Shown piece after piece: positions 6,648 to 12,800 of a stretch of DNA of 14,861 nt. Position 1 is the stretch's first letter; each line of letters begins with the position of its first letter. The stretch covers positions 1 through 14,861 of the forward strand of contig DKGN01000178.1 in assembly GCA_002453275.1 (NCBI GenBank). The letters run 5' to 3'. Below the pieces are notes generated by a model that did no database searches, had not been told where the DNA came from, and was given only the letters and a program-made list of their open reading frames with translations. The position numbers and the translations under genes were made by a program. This DNA is from Caryophanales bacterium UBA6769 (GTDB taxonomy: Bacteria > Bacillota > Bacilli > Bacillales > UBA6769).

Positions 6648-7145
6648 TTAATCTTTAATTTCAAATTTGTCTGCTATGACAATATTCTCTGTTCCAACTC
6701 GTATGCTTTTTCTAATACGATAGTCACCATTTGTTAATTCATAGTTTAAATTCTCAGGATCTATTTCTTGTTCAGTAGATTCGCCAGGTCTTAATTCAGA
6801 AGCTTCCATAGAGAACCCCAAGTCGTCATTGTAAGGAATCTGAACCCAAATTCCGTCTTGTAATTTATCAAGATAAACTGGGTTATCATATCCAACTGAG
6901 ACGTCCCCTTTATTATCCAATATCACTTTCAATTCAGTAATTGGCAAAGAATAGTTTTCTTCTTCAATATGTATCGAAACATTCGTTTGTTGTTCTATCA
7001 CTTCATTTGTTATATGGTCATATTTGCTTTCAACTTCTACTAGTTTTGGATTTGGGTTTTCGTTAACATCGTTATCTTGGCATCCCATGAAAATGCCAAG
7101 TAATAACATTGAAATAAAAACAACTCTTCGTTTAGGCAAGCCCAT
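6648..7145 (-). CDS. Lipoprotein with a bacterial Ig-like (Big_14-like) domain
   Basis: A 165-residue lipoprotein with an AAGGAGA ribosome binding site. Signal: Lys/Arg N-terminus, hydrophobic core (VVFISMLLLGIF) and lipobox FMGC, so Cys22 is the predicted lipid anchor. The mature domain (about 45-160) has the beta-rich pattern of the Ig-like domain common in Bacillus lipoproteins: VSIHIEEENYSLPITELKVI (strands), LDNKGDV..GYDNPVYLDKL, then DGIWVQIPY, LRPGESTEQEID and LTNGDYRIRKSI. The DG-W, L-PGES and GDYRI stretches are characteristic of that domain. The specific role is unknown; such proteins sit on the outer face of the membrane. The domain name is from memory of the family pattern, not a search. 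Confidence 0.8.
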   Translation of the reverse strand: MGLPKRRVVFISMLLLGIFMGCQDNDVNENPNPKLVEVESKYDHITNEVIEQQTNVSIHIEEENYSLPITELKVILDNKGDVSVGYDNPVYLDKLQDGIWVQIPYNDDLGFSMEASELRPGESTEQEIDPENLNYELTNGDYRIRKSIRVGTENIVIADKFEIKD

Positions 7146-7200
7146 TTCTCTCCTTACGATTAACTACTAATCGACTTACTAATGATCAGTGATAAAAACC

Positions 7201-7249
7201 ATAAAAAATAACCTCTCATGCACTTTTTAGCATGTATGTGAGGATTATT
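7201..7249 (-). terminator. Imperfect hairpin with T-run on the minus strand
   Basis: Arms AATAACCTC..CATGC (7207-7221) and GCATG..GAGGATTATT (7230-7249) pair with a bulged base and an internal loop. On the minus strand the hairpin is followed by TTTTTT (7208-7203). It would stop minus-strand transcripts arriving from the right, before the lipoprotein gene at 7145. It could therefore be a leader attenuator or the end of a small RNA. Confidence 0.5.
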
Positions 7250-7291
7250 TCTCAAGCTACCAACCCCTCTTGACGGGATTCAGTCTATTGC

Positions 7292-7330
7292 GGCCGTTTT
7301 CCATGCTGTTATATGGAACGTCCTTTTTTT
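7292..7330 (+). terminator. Imperfect hairpin with T7 run on the plus strand
   Basis: GGCCGTTTTCCAT (7292-7304) and ATGGAACGTCC (7313-7323) form a stem with one mismatch and a two-base bulge, followed on the plus strand by seven T (7324-7330). The layout is that of an intrinsic terminator, but no plus-strand gene ends here. It would have to terminate an unseen small RNA or antisense transcript, or be a relic. Confidence 0.5.
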
Positions 7331-7467
7331 ATATACCACGAATGTTATGAGTATACACATTCTAAATTCGAACATATAAGGTTTTCATGTCCCATAATCA
7401 AGGCTTAGTTACAGGATTAGTAAAAACGCAGATGTGAGAAAGCTGTCTGTGATATTTAAAACAAAAA

Positions 7468-7656
7468 CTATTTGGAAAAAGAAAGGTTTTGAAAGGCTTG
7501 AATAGTTAGAACGATTGTTAGTAAGGTGCCTATCGACATTAAAGAGATTGTTTTTCGCCAATTTATTTCCTTTGAGGATTTTACAGTCTCACGTGCTACA
7601 GCAGTCCAAATAACGATAGAAAACATAATGATGATTATCATAAGAATTGGCGACAT
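7468..7656 (-). CDS. Small two-helix membrane protein of unknown function
   Basis: A 62-residue protein with a GAGGGG ribosome binding site upstream of the ATG at 7656. It has two hydrophobic segments, about residues 3-22 (ILMIIIIMFSIVIWTAVA) and 38-57 (ISLMSIGTLLTIVLTIQAF), joined by a short polar loop that contains KSSKEINWRK. It probably forms a helical hairpin in the membrane. It starts 35 bases after the nsrR stop on the same strand, so it may be co-transcribed with nsrR. I do not recognise a family and see no functional motif. Confidence 0.65.
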   Translation of the reverse strand: MSPILMIIIIMFSIVIWTAVARETVKSSKEINWRKTISLMSIGTLLTIVLTIQAFQNLSFSK

Positions 7657-7691
7657 AACTTAATCCCCTCTAGCTTTTCCGCTTACATTGT

Positions 7692-8132
7692 TCACTCTTG
7701 AAAGCCTAACAGTGAAATGAGTTGGCTTTTGTTTGTCGTAATATCGGCTAATGTATATTGATCGAGTACAGAAAAGAAAGCACGTAGAGCCTCATTTAAC
7801 ATACCTTTAAATCGACAAGCAGGGCTTAATACGCATGCATTTCTTTCCGCATCAAAACATTCAAGTAAATAAAAGTCTTCCTCTGTCTTACGTACAACTT
7901 CTCCGATATTAATCGTTTCGGGTTTCTTTTGCAGGCGAACTCCCCCATTCCTCCCACGGATTGTTTCGACATAACCGTCTCTACCTAACTCGTGAATAAT
8001 TTTTGATAAATGGTTTCTCTTTATATCGTACGCCTCTGCAATTTCATTTATATTCGAAAGTTTATCATCTGGTTGTAAAGCTAAAAACATAAGTACTCGT
8101 AACGAATAGTCAGTGTAGTTTGTTAAGCGCAT
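7692..8132 (-). CDS. nsrR: Nitric-oxide-sensing Rrf2-family repressor NsrR
   Basis: A 146-residue Rrf2-family regulator. The ATG at 8132 is chosen because GAGGGG lies 5 bases upstream and the product then begins with the family start MRLTNYTDYSLRVLMFLALQ. The upstream GTG at 8162 has no good ribosome binding site. The winged helix-turn-helix covers about residues 1-80, with NHLSKIIHELGRDGYVET as the recognition region and IRGRNGGVRL as the wing. Cys92, Cys100 and Cys106 (ECF..NAC..PAC) plus Asp8 are the same positions that ligate the [4Fe-4S] cluster in B. subtilis NsrR. NO destroys the cluster and releases DNA. It is divergent from hmp, its classic target, and a matching dyad covers the hmp promoter. 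Confidence 0.96.
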   Translation of the reverse strand: MRLTNYTDYSLRVLMFLALQPDDKLSNINEIAEAYDIKRNHLSKIIHELGRDGYVETIRGRNGGVRLQKKPETINIGEVVRKTEEDFYLLECFDAERNACVLSPACRFKGMLNEALRAFFSVLDQYTLADITTNKSQLISLLGFQE

Positions 8133-8207
8133 TTCTACCCCTCTTTCCTTATAAATGCTCACGATAATTTTAGCACATGCATGACTTTTAGTCCGATATT
8201 TTACTAA

Positions 8208-8250
8208 TTTGTGACGTTAACATTACGTATTTGTGACAGCAAATGTGACA
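8208..8250 (+). promoter_or_regulatory. TTTGTGAC-type direct repeats upstream of hmp, ResD-like sites
   Basis: Three plus-strand copies: TTTGTGACG (8208-8216), TTTGTGACA (8230-8238) and AATGTGACA (8242-8250). They resemble the TTTGTGAAT-type motif reported for the response regulator ResD, which activates hmp in B. subtilis under low oxygen. They lie just upstream of, and the third overlaps, the proposed -35 box. The match is by eye, and none is a TGTGA-N6-TCACA Fnr dyad. Confidence 0.5.
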
Positions 8251-8278
8251 GATTTTTAAACATGTATTTAAAATACAC
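8245..8278 (+). promoter_or_regulatory. hmp: hmp promoter with overlapping NsrR-type operator
   Basis: Proposed -35 GTGACA (8245-8250) and -10 TAAAAT (8269-8274) are 18 bases apart, each with five of six consensus bases. Centred on 8270 is the dyad TGTATTT-A-AAATACA (8263-8277), two perfect 7-base arms that match the ATGTATTTTAAAT-like NsrR sites of Bacillus. It covers the -10 box, so bound NsrR should block polymerase. The hmp ATG follows about 70 bases downstream with an AAAGGAGAGG ribosome binding site. Confidence 0.8.
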
Positions 8279-8347
8279 CTTTTCACTTTCGATAGGGGTA
8301 TAAAGGAATTAGAGCAACAAAACATTTTTACAAAAGGAGAGGTTATC

Positions 8348-9592
8348 ATGCTTGAACAAAAAACAATTGACGTTATTAAATCGACCGTACCAGTCCTTGA
8401 AGAGTTTGGCGAAGCGATTACGACTCGCTTTTATACGATGATGTTTGACAACCATCCTGAACTATTAAATATATTTAACCACGCTAATCAAAAACAGGGG
8501 AGACAGCAACAAGCACTAGCAAGTGCAGTTTATGCGGCGGCAGCAAATATTGATAACTTAGAAAGCATTCTTCCTGTCGTAAACCAAATCGGAGAAAAGC
8601 ACCGTAGCTTAGGCGTGAAGCCTGAACATTATCCAATCGTTGGGAAACATTTGTTAATGGCAATTCAAGATGTTCTTGGAGAAGCTGCAACCCCCGAAAT
8701 TATGGGCGCTTGGGAAAAAGCTTACGGTGTCATTGCAGATGTCTTCATTCAAGTCGAAAACAAGATGTATGACGATGCTGAAAAGCAAGCAGGTGGCTGG
8801 AGCGGATTCCGTAATTTTACCGTCGCTAAAAAAGTAAAAGAAAGTGACGTCATTACTTCCTTCTATTTAAAACCAGAAGACAATGAGCCAATCGCGTCAT
8901 TTCGCCCAGGCCAATACATTAGTGTCCAAATTACCATCCCTGGAGAGGATTATACGCACATTCGTCAATACAGTTTATCTGACGCACCTGGGAAGGACTA
9001 TTACAGAATTTCTGTTAAGAAAGAAACTGGCATTGCTGGAAAGCCAGATGGAAAAGTTTCTACGTATTTACATGAGAACATTCATGAAGGTGACGTCTTA
9101 CCATTAAGTGCACCAGCTGGAGATTTTGTATTAGATGAAACATCCAATCATCCTGCCGTCCTCATTAGTGGAGGCGTCGGAATAACGCCACTTATGAGCA
9201 TGTTAAATACGTTAGTACAAAAAGAAGAAAATCATGATATTACATTTGTTCATGCAGCACAAAATGGAAGCATGCAAGCATTTACAGAGCATATCGATAC
9301 GATTGTCAATGAACATCCTCATGTCCGTGCGTTTACGTGCTATGAAAAACCGACAGAATCTGATAGAAGAAATAATAGTTTTGCTAAAGAAGGCTACATC
9401 GATCTCGCATGGCTCAAGCAAATTGTGTCTTCAAAAGATGTGAATTTCTACTTCTGTGGTCCCGTTCCTTTCATGAAAACCGTTAAGCATGCATTAGAAG
9501 ACTGGAACGTTCCAACAGAACAAATCCACTTTGAATTTTTCGGTCCTGCTGTTGAGCTAGAAAGAGACCGCGAATCCATTCAATCGTCATGA
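8348..9592 (+). CDS. hmp: Flavohemoglobin, nitric oxide dioxygenase
   Basis: A 414-residue three-domain protein of normal Hmp length. The globin domain (1 to about 137) keeps the distal Tyr29 and Gln53, the proximal haem ligand His85 (GEKHRSLGV) and the Tyr95/Glu137 pair that tunes it. The FAD domain (about 150-260) has RQYSLSDAP (206-214) and the RPGQYI region. The NAD(P)H domain has GGVGITPLMSM (275-285), FCGP (369-372) and the C-terminal HFEFFGP. It converts NO and O2 to nitrate using NAD(P)H in the cytosol. It has a good ribosome binding site and an NsrR operator. The ba3 oxidase genes follow on the same strand after 108 bases. Confidence 0.97.
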   Translation: MLEQKTIDVIKSTVPVLEEFGEAITTRFYTMMFDNHPELLNIFNHANQKQGRQQQALASAVYAAAANIDNLESILPVVNQIGEKHRSLGVKPEHYPIVGKHLLMAIQDVLGEAATPEIMGAWEKAYGVIADVFIQVENKMYDDAEKQAGGWSGFRNFTVAKKVKESDVITSFYLKPEDNEPIASFRPGQYISVQITIPGEDYTHIRQYSLSDAPGKDYYRISVKKETGIAGKPDGKVSTYLHENIHEGDVLPLSAPAGDFVLDETSNHPAVLISGGVGITPLMSMLNTLVQKEENHDITFVHAAQNGSMQAFTEHIDTIVNEHPHVRAFTCYEKPTESDRRNNSFAKEGYIDLAWLKQIVSSKDVNFYFCGPVPFMKTVKHALEDWNVPTEQIHFEFFGPAVELERDRESIQSS

Positions 9593-9601
9593 GGTTTCCT
9601 T

Positions 9602-9632
9602 TTAGCGGGTTTGATTCCCGACGACCCGCTAA
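9602..9632 (+). repeat. Perfect 9-bp inverted repeat between hmp and the oxidase genes
   Basis: TTAGCGGGT (9602-9610) and ACCCGCTAA (9624-9632) form a GC-rich stem with a 13-base loop, ten bases after the hmp stop. There is no T-run on either side, so it is not a standard intrinsic terminator. It could weaken read-through, protect the hmp mRNA 3' end, or bind a regulator. Confidence 0.6.
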
Positions 9633-9700
9633 TGGTTACTACATAAAGAGTTTAATAGATTCATTTGGAGCTATTTCGCTACTTCAAGGAGGTGAAAGCG

Positions 9701-9853
9701 ATGAACCCAGAATTAAAAGAACAAAAACGTACACAACCAAAAACATCAGACAGTGAAGAGAAGCTTACAGGTACTTTCGTCTCTGTCATGCTCCTCGGTG
9801 CTTTCATGCTCGTCTCATGGTTTGGTGTGTATGGCTTATTTCTCAGTCGGTAA
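9701..9853 (+). CDS. Cytochrome c oxidase subunit IIa (ba3-type small subunit)
   Basis: A 50-residue protein. The ATG at 9701 is chosen because AAGGAGGTGA lies 5 bases upstream; the longer in-frame start at 9665 has no ribosome binding site. A polar, lysine- and glutamine-rich cytosolic N-terminus (about 1-22) precedes one membrane helix, TGTFVSVMLLGAFMLVSWFG, and a short tail ending GLFLSR. The single-helix design and the position directly before the CuA subunit and subunit I identify the subunit IIa family (PF08113), the third subunit of ba3 oxidases such as that of Thermus. It packs beside subunit I where the first helix of a conventional subunit II would sit. Confidence 0.85.
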   Translation: MNPELKEQKRTQPKTSDSEEKLTGTFVSVMLLGAFMLVSWFGVYGLFLSR

Positions 9854-9880
9854 TGGAAAAACAGAATCGGAGGGTTGGAT

Positions 9881-10384
9881 ATGAACTTGCACCGTTTTGA
9901 AAGAATATGGCTCATTTTTGGAATGGGATCACTCATTTTATTTCTTGCCATCATCGGATTTGCGGCCTTCTGGAAAGGGACCCACCCACAGAGTCATATT
10001 GAAACAATCGATCCAAAAAATGTAGAAGCTTATGAGGATTTTCAACCTGAAAACCTTGGTCTAACAGAAGTAGAAGATGGGAAGTATGTCGTCAACGTTG
10101 TCGCCTCTGCCTTTAACTATGACTTAGGTAAAGATGAAAATGGTGACGCTGTTCGGAAAATTAGCGTTCCGAAAGGATCCAAAGTTTTATTCCAAGTAAC
10201 GACGACGGACGTCGTCCATGGCTTCCAAGTCGCTGGGACAAACGTAAATATGATGGTTGAGCCTGGGCATATAAGCCGTTTCGAAGCGACAATGAAAAAA
10301 TCTGGTGAATACACCGTCGTTTGTAATGAGTATTGTGGTGTCGGTCACCATCTCATGTTTAGTACAGTGGAGGTGTATGATTAA
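9881..10384 (+). CDS. cbaB: ba3-type cytochrome c oxidase subunit II (CuA subunit)
   Basis: A 167-residue protein from the ATG at 9881, which has CGGAGGG 6 bases upstream; the TTG at 9875 falls inside that spacing. One N-terminal membrane helix (about 10-32) is followed by a cupredoxin domain outside the membrane. The CuA ligands are all present: His113 (DVVHGFQV), then Cys148, Glu150, Cys152, His156 and Met159 in the motif CNEYCGVGHHLM. Length and ligand spacing agree closely with Thermus ba3 subunit II. It accepts electrons from cytochrome c and passes them to subunit I. The TAA stop overlaps the next ATG by one base (TAATG), which couples translation. Confidence 0.95.
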   Translation: MNLHRFERIWLIFGMGSLILFLAIIGFAAFWKGTHPQSHIETIDPKNVEAYEDFQPENLGLTEVEDGKYVVNVVASAFNYDLGKDENGDAVRKISVPKGSKVLFQVTTTDVVHGFQVAGTNVNMMVEPGHISRFEATMKKSGEYTVVCNEYCGVGHHLMFSTVEVYD

Positions 10385-12039
10385 TGGGAACTGAACAGTT
10401 ACCACTATCAAGGAAAGAAAAGAAATTATACATGTCGTTTATGTTTGTAACGTACATCTCTCTCTTTATCGGTGGATTAATGGGGTTGTTGCAAACGCTC
10501 GTCCGTTCAGGGAAGTTCACGTTGCCATTTGGCATTGACTATTATCAAGTACTTACTGTGCACGGTGTTATTTTAGGACTCGTCTTAACGACCTTTTTCA
10601 TTATCGGTTTTCAATTTTCATTAATGGGAAAAACAGTCGGAATTACAGACAAACAAATTAAAGCTGGCTGGGTAAGCTTCTGGGTTATGCTCACTGGGAC
10701 AGTCATTACGGCAACGATGGTTTTACTCGGTGAAGGTTCTGTACTATATACATTTTATGCACCACTGCGCGCACATCCATTGTTTTATATTGGACTTGCA
10801 CTCGTTATTATTGGTACATGGATCGCCGCAGTTGTAAATTTCCGTCAATTATATTTATGGAAAAAAGAGAATAAAGGTAAGAAATCTCCTTTACTTGCTT
10901 TCATGGTAACGATTAACTTTATTATGTGGGTCATTGCGACACTTGGTCTAGCGACTTCTGTACTGTTCCACTTAATCCCATGGTCACTAGGCTATAAAGC
11001 GACAATTAATGTCCTACTTACCCGCACACTATTTTGGTATTTTGGTCACCCGCTCGTTTATTTCTGGCTCTTGCCTGCTTATATGGCATGGTATGCTATC
11101 ATTCCGAAAATTATTGGCGGGAAGATTTTCAGTGATGGACTTGCACGACTATCATTTATCTTGCTCTTAATGTTTTCAATTCCAGTTGGATTTCACCACC
11201 AATTAACTGAACCTGGCATTGATCCGGTCTGGAAATTCGTTCAAGTCACACTTACGATGATGGTCGTTGTACCAACGTTGATGACAGCCTTCTCCTTGTT
11301 TGCAACATTCGAAATTACCGGACGTAGAAAAGGCGCAAAAGGGCTGTTCGGTTGGTTTAAAAAGTTACCTTGGAGAGACGTGCGCTTCTTAGCACCTTTC
11401 ATCGGAATGCTCTTATTTATTCCCGGTGGTGTCGGTGGAATTATTAACGCCTCTCACCAAATCAACTCTGTTGTCCATAACACGATTTGGGTAACCGGAC
11501 ACTTTCACTTAACTGTTGCAACGACCGTTATTTTGACATTTTTCGGAATTACGTATTGGCTTGTTCCTCATCTTACAGGGCGTAAACTGACACCGAGCCT
11601 CAACCGGTTAGGGATTATTCAAACGATTATTTGGACGGTCGGTATGCTCATAATGAGTACATCCATGCATATTGTTGGTCTGCTAGGCGCACCAAGACGT
11701 TCGGACTTTTCAACGTATGCTGGTGGAGCACAAGTCGACACATGGATTAGCTATCAAATTGCTCAAGCTGTAGGTGGCACAATCTTATTCATTGGCATTC
11801 TTTTGATGGTATATATTTTCATCAAGCTTGCATTCTTTGCTCCGAAAGGAGAAGAAGAGTATCCAATTGCAGTTGAAGAGGATAATGCACCACCAGCACC
11901 AAAAATTCTTGAAAACTGGAAATTGTGGATTGGCATTACGATTGCGCTCATTCTGTTTGCTTACACAATCCCAGTCATCGATATTGTCCAACACGCACCA
12001 CCAGGTGCCGAACCATTTGATTGGCCGATCGGACGCTAA
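10384..12039 (+). CDS. cbaA: ba3-type cytochrome c oxidase subunit I
   Basis: A 551-residue haem-copper oxidase subunit I of the B family, with about 13 membrane helices. Ligands: His60 (VHGVILG) for low-spin haem; His222 and cross-link Tyr226 in GHPLVYFW; His271 and His272 in GFHHQLTEPG for CuB; His373 and His375 in TGHFHLTV for the active-site and low-spin haems. It reduces oxygen to water and pumps protons, typically with high oxygen affinity. Thermus ba3 is also reported to reduce NO weakly, which is interesting beside hmp. The C-terminus (about 465-551) adds an acidic linker and a last helix, VDIVQHAPP being near the end. Its start overlaps the subunit II stop. Confidence 0.96.
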   Translation: MGTEQLPLSRKEKKLYMSFMFVTYISLFIGGLMGLLQTLVRSGKFTLPFGIDYYQVLTVHGVILGLVLTTFFIIGFQFSLMGKTVGITDKQIKAGWVSFWVMLTGTVITATMVLLGEGSVLYTFYAPLRAHPLFYIGLALVIIGTWIAAVVNFRQLYLWKKENKGKKSPLLAFMVTINFIMWVIATLGLATSVLFHLIPWSLGYKATINVLLTRTLFWYFGHPLVYFWLLPAYMAWYAIIPKIIGGKIFSDGLARLSFILLLMFSIPVGFHHQLTEPGIDPVWKFVQVTLTMMVVVPTLMTAFSLFATFEITGRRKGAKGLFGWFKKLPWRDVRFLAPFIGMLLFIPGGVGGIINASHQINSVVHNTIWVTGHFHLTVATTVILTFFGITYWLVPHLTGRKLTPSLNRLGIIQTIIWTVGMLIMSTSMHIVGLLGAPRRSDFSTYAGGAQVDTWISYQIAQAVGGTILFIGILLMVYIFIKLAFFAPKGEEEYPIAVEEDNAPPAPKILENWKLWIGITIALILFAYTIPVIDIVQHAPPGAEPFDWPIGR

Positions 12040-12057
12040 TATGATGATGCTTCAGAA

Positions 12058-12095
12058 AAGACCGCTCATGCTACTACATGAACGGTCTTGTTTTA
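12058..12095. terminator. Bidirectional terminator between the oxidase and ECF operons
   Basis: AAGACCG-C-TCATG (12058-12070) pairs with CATGA-A-CGGTCTT (12077-12089) with one mismatch and a 6-base loop. On the plus strand it is followed by GTTTTAT; on the minus strand by TTTTCT. It lies between two convergent operons and can serve both. Confidence 0.9.
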
Positions 12096-12107
12096 TAATC
12101 ATTGAGG

Positions 12108-12800
12108 TCATTTGTTTTCAAGTAATCCATATTTTAATTTAAATCGTTCCATGATTCGCAGCCAGCTCGCACTAAACAATAAAAGAAAAAATACGTTCGA
12201 TAGCGCATGGGCTAAATCATGCTTGACACTTGAAGCATATATACCAACAACGAATGCCCACGAAAACCCGCTAATATTACTTACGATAATCCATAAGTTC
12301 ATAAACCAACCAAAAAGGTAGCCCCACACGAAGCCGAATATGCTTTTACCCCATATCGTCGTCATCCACTTTCGATTGCGCAATAGCCCTGCTGACATTC
12401 CCATCATCCCCCATGCATACATTTGCCACGGAGTCCACGGACCTTGTCCAAGAAAAATGTTCGACACAATCGCAGCAATGGCACCGACGATAAAGCCCGA
12501 TTCCGCACCAAATACAAGCCCTGTCATAATGATGACGAACGACGTCGGTTGAACACTTGGCAGGCCAGCAAATGGTACTCTACCGACAGCAGCCAAAGCG
12601 GCGAGAACAGCTAAAATGACGATCTCCCGCGTTTCCATTTTTCGCATTTCAAAACGTGCAAAAAATGGCAACATGAGACTGCCAAGAATCATGAAACTTA
12701 CTAATAAATAAGCGTGATATTTGAACAGTGCGATTGAACTTACAAGAATAATAAAAATGAGAATTGATACGACGGTTAAATAGTAATTGGGGCGGGCCAT
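12108..12800 (-). CDS. ECF transporter substrate-binding (S) component, cobalamin-type (CbrT-like) candidate
   Basis: A 230-residue membrane protein. Two extra hydrophobic segments (about 6-25 and 30-48) precede a six-helix S-component core. The core starts with REIVILAVLAALAAVGRVPF, which contains the Ala-rich helix that contacts the T component. It continues with GLPSVQPTSFVIIMTGLVFG and SNIFLGQGPWTPWQMYAWG. The VQPT and GPWTPWQM stretches are typical of the S group that includes predicted cobalamin and cobalamin-precursor transporters. It binds a vitamin and works with the ATPase and T subunits encoded just upstream. The ATG at 12800 lies 25 bases inside the ATPase gene with AGAGGAGG 10 bases upstream. 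The S-component call is firm; the substrate is an inference. Confidence 0.85.
   Translation of the reverse strand: MARPNYYLTVVSILIFIILVSSIALFKYHAYLLVSFMILGSLMLPFFARFEMRKMETREIVILAVLAALAAVGRVPFAGLPSVQPTSFVIIMTGLVFGAESGFIVGAIAAIVSNIFLGQGPWTPWQMYAWGMMGMSAGLLRNRKWMTTIWGKSIFGFVWGYLFGWFMNLWIIVSNISGFSWAFVVGIYASSVKHDLAHALSNVFFLLLFSASWLRIMERFKLKYGLLENK

Larger units (their letters stand above)
7146..7467. other. 322-base stretch without a recognised gene; two outward terminator-like hairpins
   Basis: No reading frame with a ribosome binding site and recognisable product was found. The left half (7201-7330) is highly structured and is described in the two hairpin entries. Between them, the minus strand has a third short stem, AATCCC and GGGGTT around the loop GTCAAGA (about 7281-7262, with one G-T pair). 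The right part, 7331-7467, is AT-rich and featureless to me apart from a 16-codon plus-strand frame at 7388 that has no ribosome binding site. Confidence 0.5.

Noticed and set aside
7262..7285. Minus-strand LNPVKRG-like reading resembling a REP-associated transposase motif
   Set aside because: Only about seven residues match, stops follow at once and no other transposase motif is nearby; chance is more likely.
8208..8250. Fnr site upstream of hmp
   Set aside because: The TGTGAC elements are direct repeats; there is no TGTGA-N6-TCACA dyad.
9602..9632. tRNA T-arm-like sequence (GCGGG, TTTGATT loop, CCCG) after hmp
   Set aside because: No matching acceptor, D-arm or anticodon arm lies upstream; the preceding bases are hmp coding sequence. 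It is better described as an inverted repeat, not a tRNA or an attachment site.
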